Origin: Chitinophagia bacterium
GTDB taxonomy: Bacteria; Bacteroidota; Bacteroidia; Chitinophagales; Chitinophagaceae
Length of the DNA stretch: 51,777 nucleotides
Reading direction: 5' to 3'
Assembly: GCA_021324175.1 (NCBI GenBank)
Contig: JAJPJP010000113.1
Coordinates: 1-51,777, forward strand
Part shown: positions 43,757 through 51,777 of the stretch, piece after piece
Numbering within the stretch: position 1 is the first letter of the stretch
How the letters are laid out: each line of letters starts with the position of its first letter
Position numbers and translations under genes: made by a program
The notes under the pieces: model-generated
Databases searched by the model: none
The model's input: the letters and a program-made list of their open reading frames with translations, nothing else
Told to the model about the DNA's origin: nothing

Positions 43757-44242
43757 TTACTGGCAAAGGCTGAGCTCGTCAGTATTTTTTGTGCTGAATT
43801 GGATTACCTTGACCTTACCCGCAGCATAATGCAAAACAAGTGTGCCATATTGGGTTTGGAATGCATCCCAATCGGGATCCTTAATTTTCGGGTTGCCAAG
43901 CCATTTAAAAAGTGTTTCCCTGTCTGCGCCCATCAGGGGGATGCTTAATTTGCCCTTAAAATTTGGCCCCAATTCAATGTATTGCCGCTTTACAAAAAAC
44001 TTGACGTCGCGGTCTTTGAAGAAAAGTGCATCGCCACAAGCAGAATCTCCTTTCGTCTCCCCTGTGAAGCAAGGCAAATTTTCTTTAATCTCCGGCATTT
44101 TAAAATTTGGCTTAAGATTGTTTAGTGTGCCGTTAAGGATGTCAACCGAAAAAACCCCGCAAGTCGGTTTGGCGGTCAGCTGTGCATTGGTGCGCGGAGT
44201 GAAGAAAAGCACTAACAGAGAAAGTACAAGCAATTTTTTCAT
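43757..44242 (-). CDS. secreted hypothetical protein
   Basis: The protein has 161 residues. It has a signal peptide (MKKLLVLSLLVLFFTPRTNAQ). The mature chain has four or five Cys (TCGVF, LPCFTG, SACGDALFF, the terminal LCQ) that could form disulfides, and strands such as YGTLVLHYAAGKVKVIQFS. No known family. Monocistronic. Confidence 0.65.
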   Translation of the reverse strand: MKKLLVLSLLVLFFTPRTNAQLTAKPTCGVFSVDILNGTLNNLKPNFKMPEIKENLPCFTGETKGDSACGDALFFKDRDVKFFVKRQYIELGPNFKGKLSIPLMGADRETLFKWLGNPKIKDPDWDAFQTQYGTLVLHYAAGKVKVIQFSTKNTDELSLCQ

Positions 44243-44390
44243 AAACTTAATTTAGGATACGTTGTCAACACGTGCGAATATTGGTCTAAAGTTAAAAATA
44301 ATGCAGTATTCCCCAACGGGGTTGGCTCAAATATTGTTTGGACGAAGGTGAATATTGTTCCAGGAATCATTCAGTTAAAATTAATCCAGC

Positions 44391-45122
44391 ATGAAATTGC
44401 AAGGCAATAAAATTCTGATCACAGGCGGCGCAACAGGGATCGGATTGGGCCTCGCAAAGCGATTTATTGAAGAAAAGAACTCGGTGATCATTTGCGGGCG
44501 ACGTGAACAGGTCTTAAAGGAAGTTGCAGACAGCCTACCTCACGTTATTACGATGACATCCGATTTGTCGATCGAGGAAGAACGATATGAATTATATAAC
44601 AGGATACGGGAAAATCATCCCGATCTTGACGTCCTGGTCAATAATGCAGGCATTCAGCAATGGATGAACATTACTGATAGCGACTTTTATGCGCGTGCTA
44701 AGGAGGAGATTATTACAAACGTAATTGCACCGGTTCACCTCACGTCATTGTTTGTAAATCTGAAATCGTTTAAAACCATAATCAATATAACTTCTGGCCT
44801 TTCTTTCGCGCCTATGGCAAAGGTTCCGGTTTATTGTGCGACGAAGGCTTTTTTTCATTCATTTACGCTGTCTGCACAATATCTGCTAAAACCCCGCAAT
44901 ATCGAAGTAATTGAAATTATTCCACCCGCGCTCAATACCGATTTGGGGGGGAAAGGAATCCACGATTTTGCCCCGCCTGTCAGCGGTTTTATCGATTCGG
45001 TATTTGAACAATTAAAACAACAGAAATTCCAGATTGCATACCAGTCCAGCGAAACAAGACTGAATGCGAGTGCGCAGCAGTTGAGGGAAGCATTCAATAT
45101 GATGAATCCACCTCAAAACTGA
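44391..45122 (+). CDS. short-chain dehydrogenase/reductase (DltE-like)
   Basis: The protein has 243 residues. The Rossmann motif TGGATGIG (residues 11-18), NNAG (84-87), active-site Ser135 (INITSGLS) and YxxxK (Tyr148/Lys152 in VYCATKAFF) are all present, so it should be a working NAD(P)H oxidoreductase. DltE-type SDRs of unknown substrate look similar. The frame ends at an unremarkable C-terminus (NMMNPPQN). Confidence 0.9.
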   Translation: MKLQGNKILITGGATGIGLGLAKRFIEEKNSVIICGRREQVLKEVADSLPHVITMTSDLSIEEERYELYNRIRENHPDLDVLVNNAGIQQWMNITDSDFYARAKEEIITNVIAPVHLTSLFVNLKSFKTIINITSGLSFAPMAKVPVYCATKAFFHSFTLSAQYLLKPRNIEVIEIIPPALNTDLGGKGIHDFAPPVSGFIDSVFEQLKQQKFQIAYQSSETRLNASAQQLREAFNMMNPPQN

Positions 45123-45409
45123 ACTTGCAGCCATAAAAGATTTATCCTGCTTCTTTGTAGTTACAGCATGCTTTTTGGTTTGTGCTTTCCTTTGTCGCAT
45201 TCGGAAACTTGCGATACCAATTAATGAAAAGCGATATGAACCGGCATTGCCTTTTTTCGAGGTCTGGTCATTTCTCTGTTCTCAGCCCATAACCTCCCCG
45301 GTCCTCCATTGGCCAATCATTCTACAATGAGCATAAAATTTGAAGCGTACCTTTATTTAGAAGGTCTCTATGGCCGCGACTTTGAATTTAGATCTGCAAT
45401 AGATTGATC

Positions 45410-46945
45410 ATGGATGAGGAATTTTCTTCTCAGGAAAGATTCGGGTTTAAGCGTCCGACCTATTGGCTCACCCGCTTTATGATCCTCAGGTTGCTGGGCA
45501 TCGTTTATTCCGTCGCATTTCTAGTTGCTATAAACCAAATAGTGCCTTTAATCGGCGCGAACGGACTGCTTCCTGTTGGCGTTTTTCTCAAGAATGTTAC
45601 GAATGCCTACGGATCTTCTACGGCAGGCTTTTTTCACCTGCCTTCTGTCTTTTGGATCTCTCATTCTGACGTTTTTCTGTTGACGATTTCGTGGATCGGG
45701 TTTTTGCTATCCGTTGTGGTGGTCGTCGGGTTGGCGAACATGCCGATTATGGTCATTCTTTGGTTTCTGTATATGTCGATCGTTCATGCAGGCCAGGACT
45801 GGTATGGATACGGCTGGGAAATTCAGCTGCTTGAAACGGGTTTTCTCGCCATTTTCCTATCTCCGGTGGTTGACTGGCGTCCATTTCCTAAACAGGCACC
45901 CTCTTTTCTCATTATTACTCTTTTTCGTTGGCTGATTTTTAGAATCATGTTGGGATCAGGGCTAATAAAGATCAGGGGCGATGAAGTGTGGCGCAACGGG
46001 ACGGCACTCTATTACCATTTCGAGACTCAGCCGCTGCCAGGTCCTCTTAGCCGCTGGTTTCATTTCCTCCCAAGGTTTTTTTTGCGAGCGGGTGTCTGGT
46101 TCAACTATTTGGCTGAGCTGGCAGCGCCTTTTTTCATTTTTTGGCCTCGGATCACGCGGCATATTGCCGGTGTGATCATTGTCCTACTGCAACTTGTCCT
46201 GATCATTAGCGGGAACCTGTCGTTTCTGAACTGGCTGACGATTGTTCCGGCACTCGCTTGCTTCGACGACAGATTCTGGAGAAGAATCCTGCCTAAGGCT
46301 CTTGTCCGTCGGGCCGAAAAGGCTGATTCAGAAGCTGCACATTCGCGGGCGATACAAATAAGGTCATGGATCGTTGTGATCGTCATTGCAATTCTAAGCG
46401 TCCAACCTGTCCTCAATATGCTTTCGCCGCACCAAGTCATGAACACTTCCTTCGACCCTCTCGAACTTGTCAACACTTATGGTGCATTTGGATCCGTGGG
46501 CGGGGAAAGAATGAACGTCGTGTTTGAGGGAACATGGAGTGATTCCACCGCGGACAGCGAGGACTGGAAGGAGTATGTTTACAAGGGATTACCAGTTTCG
46601 CTAAAAGATCGCCCCCCCCAGGTTGCTCCCTACCAGCTGCGATTGGACTGGCAGATGTGGTTTGCCTCAATGTCGACATACGACGAATATCCGTGGACAT
46701 TGAATCTTGTTTGGAAGCTCCTTCATAACGATCCCGGCATCCAAAGCCTGTTCAAAACAAATCCTTTTCAGGAAAAGCCACCAAGATTTATCCGGGCGGT
46801 TCTCTATCGATACAGCTTCGCAAAAGCGGGAAATGCTCGTGGTGAATATTGGAAAAGGGAGCGGCTCGGTTTGTGGCTACCACCATTTTCCACCAATGAT
46901 TCAAGTCTGGTGGAATTCCTGAAAACAGAACGATGGATACAGTAG
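45410..46945 (+). CDS. lipase maturation factor family membrane protein
   Basis: The protein has 511 residues from the ATG at 45410 (a TTG two codons earlier is less likely). Features: N-terminal RPTYWLTRFMILRLLGIVYSVAFLVAINQIVPLIGANGLLPV, many TM helices up to about residue 340, and the conserved soluble part (NTYGAFGSVGGERMNVVFEGTWSDSTADSEDWKEYVYKGLP, PPQVAPYQLRLDWQMWFAS). This matches the LMF1/LMF2-like family, known in eukaryotes as ER lipase chaperones; the bacterial role is unknown. No lipase gene is next to it. Confidence 0.88.
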   Translation: MDEEFSSQERFGFKRPTYWLTRFMILRLLGIVYSVAFLVAINQIVPLIGANGLLPVGVFLKNVTNAYGSSTAGFFHLPSVFWISHSDVFLLTISWIGFLLSVVVVVGLANMPIMVILWFLYMSIVHAGQDWYGYGWEIQLLETGFLAIFLSPVVDWRPFPKQAPSFLIITLFRWLIFRIMLGSGLIKIRGDEVWRNGTALYYHFETQPLPGPLSRWFHFLPRFFLRAGVWFNYLAELAAPFFIFWPRITRHIAGVIIVLLQLVLIISGNLSFLNWLTIVPALACFDDRFWRRILPKALVRRAEKADSEAAHSRAIQIRSWIVVIVIAILSVQPVLNMLSPHQVMNTSFDPLELVNTYGAFGSVGGERMNVVFEGTWSDSTADSEDWKEYVYKGLPVSLKDRPPQVAPYQLRLDWQMWFASMSTYDEYPWTLNLVWKLLHNDPGIQSLFKTNPFQEKPPRFIRAVLYRYSFAKAGNARGEYWKRERLGLWLPPFSTNDSSLVEFLKTERWIQ

Positions 46946-47089
46946 GATGCTTCCTCGGAACCGAACTACTCAAAAACATGTCTGTGGCAGTTACTGCTGT
47001 TAAATTATCAAGAAGGAAGACAACGGTTTCAAAACTTTGCTAAATTTATTACTCTAAATTTTCATTCACTAACGCACAAATTTTGCACC

Positions 47090-47575
47090 ATGGCAAAGTC
47101 AGGAAAAAAGGCTTCTAAAAAGCCATCCAAAAAAGATTCAAAAAAATCAACAAAAAAAGCCGAAAAAAAGGCGGAAAAAAAGGCAGTGAAAAAGGCGGCT
47201 AAGAAAGCTGCGCCGACAAAAAAACCTGCGAGCAAGAAATTTCTTGTAATTTATCATGCACCCTTTGATGCAATGGCAAGGATGTCAGACGATACGCCTG
47301 AGCAGCGGGCTGCAGGTATGGCCATGTGGAGGGCCTGGGCAGACCGCGTAGGGAAAAAGTTGACGGACCTTGGGGCGCCGCTGATGAATGGCAAGCGCAT
47401 CGGAACAGATGGCAAGCAATCACCAAGCAGTAAAGAAGTAGCGGGTTATTCGTTATTGCAGGCGGAAGACCTCGCCGAAGCGCTCGGACTCTTGGAAGGT
47501 CATCCGCATATTTCGGGGTGGCATCCGGATGCTACGATTGAAATCCACGAAACAATGCTCTTGCCGGGGATGTGA
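47090..47575 (+). CDS. YCII-domain protein with lysine-rich N-terminal tail
   Basis: The protein has 161 residues. Residues 1-50 form a histone-like Lys/Ala tail (AKSGKKASKKPSKKDSK, KKAEKKAEKKAVKK), then a YCII-related domain (FLVIYHAPFDAMARMSDDTPEQRAAGMAMWRAWADRVGKKLTDLGAPLMNGKRI and SLLQAEDLAEALGLLEGHPHI). YCII proteins are putative enzymes of unknown activity. The tail is unusual and suggests DNA or nucleoid association. Such K/A tails elsewhere are H1-like. Confidence 0.82.
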   Translation: MAKSGKKASKKPSKKDSKKSTKKAEKKAEKKAVKKAAKKAAPTKKPASKKFLVIYHAPFDAMARMSDDTPEQRAAGMAMWRAWADRVGKKLTDLGAPLMNGKRIGTDGKQSPSSKEVAGYSLLQAEDLAEALGLLEGHPHISGWHPDATIEIHETMLLPGM

Positions 47576-47609
47576 TGTCTTTCTCTTACCGGAACCGGAA
47601 TTTAAGTTT

Positions 47610-47641
47610 CCTGTCGAACGAATCGTAACCCGTTCGACAGG
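47610..47641. repeat. 11-bp inverted repeat between convergent genes
   Basis: CCTGTCGAACG (47610-47620) and CGTTCGACAGG (47631-47641) pair perfectly with a 10-base loop. It sits between the YCII gene (plus) and the caspase gene (minus), where both transcripts end. No T run follows on either strand, so it may act as a hairpin 3' end or a protein site rather than a simple terminator. Confidence 0.6.
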
Positions 47642-47678
47642 TCGGCGTTGCGCAAAAGGGGAAATAGAAATGTTTAAA

Positions 47679-48905
47679 TCAATAATATAGCCGGGTCTTT
47701 TTTCGCTTCGGGTCGCAGTAGAAAGTGGGAGTCTGGCTTTTATGATAGCTGGCCATATCGGCATTGACAGCTTCAAAGATCTTCTCAGCTGGCGTATTTT
47801 CGGGCATCTTACTCGCCACCCGCACAAGCGAAGCGGTAAAAAGGCTTCTATTTACTCCTTTGGGATCATTAAATTCAACGGCTTTTTGCAAATCAGTCGT
47901 CGCCGACATAAAAAGAAACATGGAGTTCTTTCGGTAAACGGGCCGTTGAATCGTGTCGGCTTCAGTGACCGTGGGCACAAAAGAAGCACTAAACGATTTT
48001 TCCTGCACTTCAGCCGGGACCTTTATCCCCTGTTCTGCGGAATCATATCGATTTAATCTGTCGCGAATCAAGATCTTGATGATGTCCTCCGGGCAACGGC
48101 CGACCCCATCCGAATCCACTGGGAGGCATTCCTTCATGGTATATCTTTCCTTGTCCCGGCAGTCAGGTACGCCGTCACCATCTGCATCGGCCAAGGTGTT
48201 CCGCCCGCTGGTATCCGTAGGGCATCCTGCCGGGACCGGAGTGGGGACTCCGGCAACACTGTCCATCCACAATTGAAAGTTGGCTTTATTCTTTGCGACG
48301 ACACCGAGGATGTCATCGAGGTCGACTGATTTTGTATGTTCGGACAAGTCCGCGTTGGCACCCGCCATGGCCAGGCTGCCGCTGAAACAACAGTCAAACA
48401 GTGATGTCAAAACGACTTTTTTGTCTATGAACCGGTTGAACCATTGTTTTAGCGTAAAATCCCTCAAAAAACATTTCATGTGGTCATCAAAATCATAGAG
48501 ATCGCTGGTTAGCATGGCCTGGTTCATTCCCTTTTTCACCGGATCTCCAACCTCGTCGTCATTTTTTAACCAGACCCCATGGCCTGAATAATAAAATAAC
48601 ATGGCGTCGCCCGATTTGCATTGTGCGAGTTTTCTTTTCAAGCCGCCGACGATATTGTCACGGGTCGCATTCCCATTGTAAATCGTATCAACATGAGAGG
48701 GAAGGAAGTGATATTTTTTAATCAGCAAATTCCGTATTGAATTAGCGTCATTGACGCATCCACTCAGGCTCACCTCGCTTTTGACACCTTTTGCTTCGTA
48801 GTAGTCATTGATGGCCACCAGGAGTGCCCACTTGCCCTGGCCCGTAGCCGCATTTATCAACAAAACCATCACAATCGCTCCAATGTGATGTTTTAGATTA
48901 GGCAT
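47679..48905 (-). CDS. secreted caspase-like (C14) peptidase with thrombospondin-3-like insert
   Basis: The protein has 408 residues with an N-terminal hydrophobic leader (MPNLKHHIGAIVMVLLINAATGQ). Catalytic residues: His109 in YYSGHGVW and Cys173 in LFDCCFSGS (the caspase DxCxSG pattern). LSGCVNDANSIRNLL is the usual opening. Residues about 229-272 carry DTSGRNTLADADGDGVPDCRDKE and LPVDSDGVGRCPEDI, which look like thrombospondin type-3 Ca-binding repeats inserted before the last part of the fold. Export implies it acts in the envelope. It is divergent from the histidine kinase, 51 bases apart. Confidence 0.85.
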   Translation of the reverse strand: MPNLKHHIGAIVMVLLINAATGQGKWALLVAINDYYEAKGVKSEVSLSGCVNDANSIRNLLIKKYHFLPSHVDTIYNGNATRDNIVGGLKRKLAQCKSGDAMLFYYSGHGVWLKNDDEVGDPVKKGMNQAMLTSDLYDFDDHMKCFLRDFTLKQWFNRFIDKKVVLTSLFDCCFSGSLAMAGANADLSEHTKSVDLDDILGVVAKNKANFQLWMDSVAGVPTPVPAGCPTDTSGRNTLADADGDGVPDCRDKERYTMKECLPVDSDGVGRCPEDIIKILIRDRLNRYDSAEQGIKVPAEVQEKSFSASFVPTVTEADTIQRPVYRKNSMFLFMSATTDLQKAVEFNDPKGVNRSLFTASLVRVASKMPENTPAEKIFEAVNADMASYHKSQTPTFYCDPKRKKTRLYY

Positions 48906-48956
48906 GAAATCGCGATTAAAGCTTAATTTGTCCGTACAATTTAATCAATCTGCCAG

Positions 48957-50930
48957 ATGGCAATGAAATTAATTTCATTGTTCGCAATCCTCCTGTTGAC
49001 CTGCCTCCGGCCCAATGCCCAGGATAGGGCAATTGACAGCCTGCAAGAGATTTTGCGAAAGGAAAAGTCCGATACTGGCAAGATAGTCCTGATGATAGAA
49101 ATCAGCAGCCTCTATCAAAAATCGCGGCCTGATTCAGCACTTGCCCTTGCGCAGACGGCTTATTTTGAGGCTAAGAAAAAAAAGTTTCTGAAAGGACAAT
49201 CCTGGGCTTTGGCTCAGATGGCGAACGCCAACGCAAGCATGGGCAATTACCCAAACGCTCTCCAGTATAACTTTGAGCAATTGGATGTCGAAAAGGTTAG
49301 GGGATATGATCCCTTAAACATTGCTATCATCTATCTGAATATCGCGCTGCTTTACGAAAGTGTCGATGAGTTTTCCAAAAGCGTGTCCTTCGGCCTCGGC
49401 GCCGATTCCATCACGAGGGCAAATAAGCTGGACAATCTTTTACTTTATAGCCTGCTTGATCTGGGTGATATATATGAAAAGAAAAATGTACTTGATTCAG
49501 CAGTTTCGTATACCAAAGCATGCCTGGCCGAATCCCGCCAACAACGTAACCTGCTTATGCAGGCCAGCGCTCAGAACAACTTGGGAAATATTTATTTCAA
49601 AATGGGCGACCGCGTCAACGCGCGAAAATCCTATGATTCAGCGCTTCCTAGACTTCTTGCGCTGCAGGATTATTCCAACGCATCTGAAAGCTTTTTGGGC
49701 CTTGCGAGATTATTCGCACTCGATCACCGCTTCGATTCCGCCATATCCTACGCTAGGAAGTCTTTTGCGATTTCAAGGGATAACAGTTTTCTTACCAAAT
49801 CTGTGGATGCCGGCAATTTGCTGGCAACGCTATATAAAGAAAGTCGCAATGCCGACAGCGCGCTGTTTTACGAAGGAGCGGTCATGTCGCTCAAGGATTC
49901 GATTGACAGCCGTGAGAAGATCAATGAGTTTCAGAGCATCGCATTTAGTGAGCAGCTCAAAGTAAAGGATCTCGAGGAACAGCAGATACGCGTACGCGGC
50001 AATATCCGGTCTATAGCCTTGTTGGCTGGGATCGCAGTTTTTATGGTGATCGCGTTCCTATTATATCGAAATAATATGGCAAGGAAAAGGACGAACCTTG
50101 TTCTGGAAACCCAAAAAAAGGAGCTGCAGGAGACTCTGCAGGAACTCAACAATGCACAGAAACAGTTGATCCAGACCGCAAAGATGGCATCCCTGGGCGA
50201 GTTGACAGCAGGGATCGCCCATGAGATTCAGAACCCGTTGAATTTTGTCAATAATTTTTCTGAGGTGAGCTCCGAATTGCTCGAAGAAATGAAAGCAGAA
50301 ATAAAACAAGGGAACACCGAGGACGCAATTAGCATTGCCGGCTACATTGGACAAAACCTGGAAAAGATAGGCCAGCATGGCAGGCGGGCGGATAGTATCG
50401 TAAAAAATATGCTCCAACACTCCTTGAAAACCTCGGGGCACAAGGAGCCGGTTGATGTGAACAAGCTTGTGACTGATTACCTGCAATTGGCCTACCATGG
50501 CATGAAAAATAAAGACCGGCAGTTCGAAACGCTACTGAATACGAACCTGGACAGTTCGGTTGGACGAATAAATCTGATTCCTCCGGAAATTGGGCGTGTG
50601 CTCCTCAACCTGTTCAATAACGCATTTTATGCCGTTGAACAAAAGAAAAAATCGTCTGCAAAAAAAGGAATGACATTCGAGCCAATCGTTTCCGTCATCA
50701 CGCAAAAGCGCGGAAAGAACGTGATTATATCAGTAGCAGATAATGGGGATGGCATCCCTAAAAATATCACGGATAAAATTTTCCAACCTTTTTTTACGAC
50801 CAAGCCGGCCGGCCAAGGGACCGGTCTTGGGTTGTCATTGAGTTATGATATCATCAAAGCTCATGGCGGCGAACTGGCCCTGATTCAAAATGATGGCTCG
50901 GGTGCTCAATTTGATATCATATTGTCCTGA
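48957..50930 (+). CDS. TPR sensor histidine kinase
   Basis: The protein has 657 residues. Signal peptide to about residue 21. Residues about 25-310 are TPR-like helical repeats outside the membrane ([52 protein letters not shown]). One TM helix lies near 350-371. Then a coiled linker, H-box [22 protein letters not shown] (His422), N-box [12 protein letters not shown] (about 551), G1 ADNGDGIP (about 594) and G2 [12 protein letters not shown]. All kinase motifs are intact. No response regulator is adjacent, so it is an orphan kinase. Confidence 0.93.
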   Translation: MAMKLISLFAILLLTCLRPNAQDRAIDSLQEILRKEKSDTGKIVLMIEISSLYQKSRPDSALALAQTAYFEAKKKKFLKGQSWALAQMANANASMGNYPNALQYNFEQLDVEKVRGYDPLNIAIIYLNIALLYESVDEFSKSVSFGLGADSITRANKLDNLLLYSLLDLGDIYEKKNVLDSAVSYTKACLAESRQQRNLLMQASAQNNLGNIYFKMGDRVNARKSYDSALPRLLALQDYSNASESFLGLARLFALDHRFDSAISYARKSFAISRDNSFLTKSVDAGNLLATLYKESRNADSALFYEGAVMSLKDSIDSREKINEFQSIAFSEQLKVKDLEEQQIRVRGNIRSIALLAGIAVFMVIAFLLYRNNMARKRTNLVLETQKKELQETLQELNNAQKQLIQTAKMASLGELTAGIAHEIQNPLNFVNNFSEVSSELLEEMKAEIKQGNTEDAISIAGYIGQNLEKIGQHGRRADSIVKNMLQHSLKTSGHKEPVDVNKLVTDYLQLAYHGMKNKDRQFETLLNTNLDSSVGRINLIPPEIGRVLLNLFNNAFYAVEQKKKSSAKKGMTFEPIVSVITQKRGKNVIISVADNGDGIPKNITDKIFQPFFTTKPAGQGTGLGLSLSYDIIKAHGGELALIQNDGSGAQFDIILS

Positions 50931-51028
50931 GCAATATCGCAAGCCGTTCTTTCACTCGAAGGCAATAAAACCTCTTCCGGACAACCAGTAGACTCCAGTC
51001 GACTTCCATTCAGATAGCCAAGTTTCTC

Positions 51029-51274
51029 TTAGTGTCCCGGAGGGGCGGGCTGGCCGCCTTTGCTTCCTGTATCAGTTGCTTTCTTAGTCGTGTCCATCAT
51101 TTTCTTGGTGGTGTCTGAGGACATTTTCGAAGAGGTATCAGTCGCGGTGGTTGAAGAGGAGTCTTTGCTAGCCGAGGAGCCGGAGCCGTTACAACTGAAT
51201 ACAGAGATAACAACAACTGCACAAAGGGCAAATAGGAGCGTAAATAGTTGGTTGCTCTTTTTAAGGGGTGTCAT
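51029..51274 (-). CDS. small Ser/Thr-rich lipoprotein
   Basis: The protein has 81 residues. The signal ends in VISVFSC (lipobox Cys). The mature chain is low-complexity (DSSSTTATDTSSKMSSDTTKKM, DTTKKATDTGSKGG), with a Pro/Gly end. Likely a flexible envelope lipoprotein. Function not inferable. Confidence 0.65.
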   Translation of the reverse strand: MTPLKKSNQLFTLLFALCAVVVISVFSCNGSGSSASKDSSSTTATDTSSKMSSDTTKKMMDTTKKATDTGSKGGQPAPPGH

Positions 51275-51347
51275 AAAAGAAATATTTTTTCCAATATAAG
51301 ATTATTTTCCCGCCGTTCCACAAAATAAATTTATTGGGGGGCCAGGC

Positions 51348-51777
51348 TTATTTGTTGTCCGTCGCCTGGTTTATCAGACTGGTGAGTCGTGCAAGAAGAT
51401 CGTTGTCATAGCGAGGATTTAGGTATTTTTTCAACGCATCACTCGCCGCAGCGGGATTTTTTTGGGCAACCAGGATACCGATAAGCCTTTCCAGATCCTG
51501 GTCGCGCGTAAAAGACGGAGTCCCCAATGCGAATTCATAATATTGCCTGGCGCTGGCCAAATCTTTTTTGTCATAGTAGAAATCGGCTATGGTGTGACAA
51601 ATGTCATGAAACCTGTCGGGGTCAAGGGTCACCGCCCTGCCATAGAAGTACATCGAACTGTCCTTCGATTGGTCTTTCAGGCCGTAAAGTTTGCCCAGGT
51701 TGTAATAAACGTATGACAAGGTTGAATCCATTTTGAGCGCAGATTGGTAATAAGCGATAGCCCGCGGATAGTCGGAC
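51348..51777 (-). CDS. TPR-repeat protein, N-terminus cut by right edge
   Basis: The frame is open to the window edge: it enters as DYPRAIAYYQSALKMDSTLSYVYYNLGKLYGLKDQSKDSSMYFYGRAVTLDPD and ends QATDNK at 51348. At least three tetratricopeptide units are visible (NLGKLYG, AVTLDPDRFHDICHTIADFYYDKKDLASARQYYEFALG, RLIGILVAQKNPAAASDALKKYL). The internal ATG at 51731 is not the start because the frame reads on upstream. Likely a periplasmic or cytoplasmic scaffold. Confidence 0.75.
   Translation of the reverse strand, partial: SDYPRAIAYYQSALKMDSTLSYVYYNLGKLYGLKDQSKDSSMYFYGRAVTLDPDRFHDICHTIADFYYDKKDLASARQYYEFALGTPSFTRDQDLERLIGILVAQKNPAAASDALKKYLNPRYDNDLLARLTSLINQATDNK

Noticed and set aside
43639-43773. 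44-codon plus-strand frame (MADTSDNSIQMEAASPN...)
   Set aside because: It is short, its end overlaps the 3' end of the minus-strand secreted-protein gene, and it has no recognisable family or ribosome site.
45012-45200. 62-residue minus-strand frame at the end of the SDR gene
   Set aside because: Antisense to the SDR C-terminus with Lys/Cys-rich, non-conserved composition.
1-51777. CRISPR arrays, tRNA/rRNA genes, IS elements, integrases
   Set aside because: No regularly spaced repeats, no cloverleaf or rRNA motifs, and no transposase or integrase signatures were seen in either strand.

Overview
The window looks like a chromosome segment of a Bacteroidota bacterium, most likely of the family Chitinophagaceae. 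The evidence is a set of Bacteroidota-type features: TAnnTTTG-type promoter elements, a secreted protein with a type IX secretion-like C-terminus, MacB/FtsX-type permeases ending in NPVRSLR, an LigD that starts with its phosphoesterase domain, a TPR-histidine kinase, DUF3570/DUF4266 proteins and a lipase maturation factor. The family-level placement is inference. I see no rRNA, tRNA, CRISPR array, insertion sequence or phage module.

Layout. 1-9 kb: the ligase/polymerase LigD (cut by the left edge), an outer-membrane barrel, a lipoprotein, a large secreted protein, an HtrA-like protease and small hypothetical genes. 9.3-15.5 kb: small genes, then the mutagenic repair cassette imuA-imuB-dnaE2 on the minus strand, with a near-perfect 17-bp palindrome just upstream of imuA. 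16-18.1 kb: an autoregulated-looking ArsR regulator, translationally overlapped with an SRPBCC protein and followed by an alpha/beta hydrolase lipoprotein. 18.5-23.1 kb: outer-membrane, DHFR-like and membrane proteins, and a membrane protein/XRE regulator pair. 23.3-28.5 kb: a two-armed locus for extracytoplasmic flavin transfer. One arm is thioredoxin-like, ApbE, DUF4266 and DUF3570. The convergent arm is ApbE-DUF2271 and PepSY. It probably builds flavinylated or redox-active envelope components.

28.8-47.6 kb is accessory. It holds SRPBCC, DUF4240, alditol-oxidase-like, Dps, GH172, MacB-type permease, DUF1569, PLP decarboxylase, SDR, lipase-maturation-factor and YCII proteins. Scattered among them are gene relics: two internally deleted ABC permeases on either side of dps, a truncated Crp/Fnr regulator, a truncated membrane-protein paralogue, and the zinc-ribbon end of a metallo-beta-lactamase-fold gene with a 1-nt frameshift. 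47.7-51.8 kb: a secreted caspase-like protease with a thrombospondin-3-like insertion, divergent from a TPR sensor histidine kinase, then a small lipoprotein and a TPR protein cut by the right edge.

The strongest candidates for new biology are the probable SOS operator in front of the imu cassette (no lexA-like gene is in the window), the double ApbE locus, and the caspase/histidine-kinase pair. Family assignments come from motif recognition by eye. No database search was possible.
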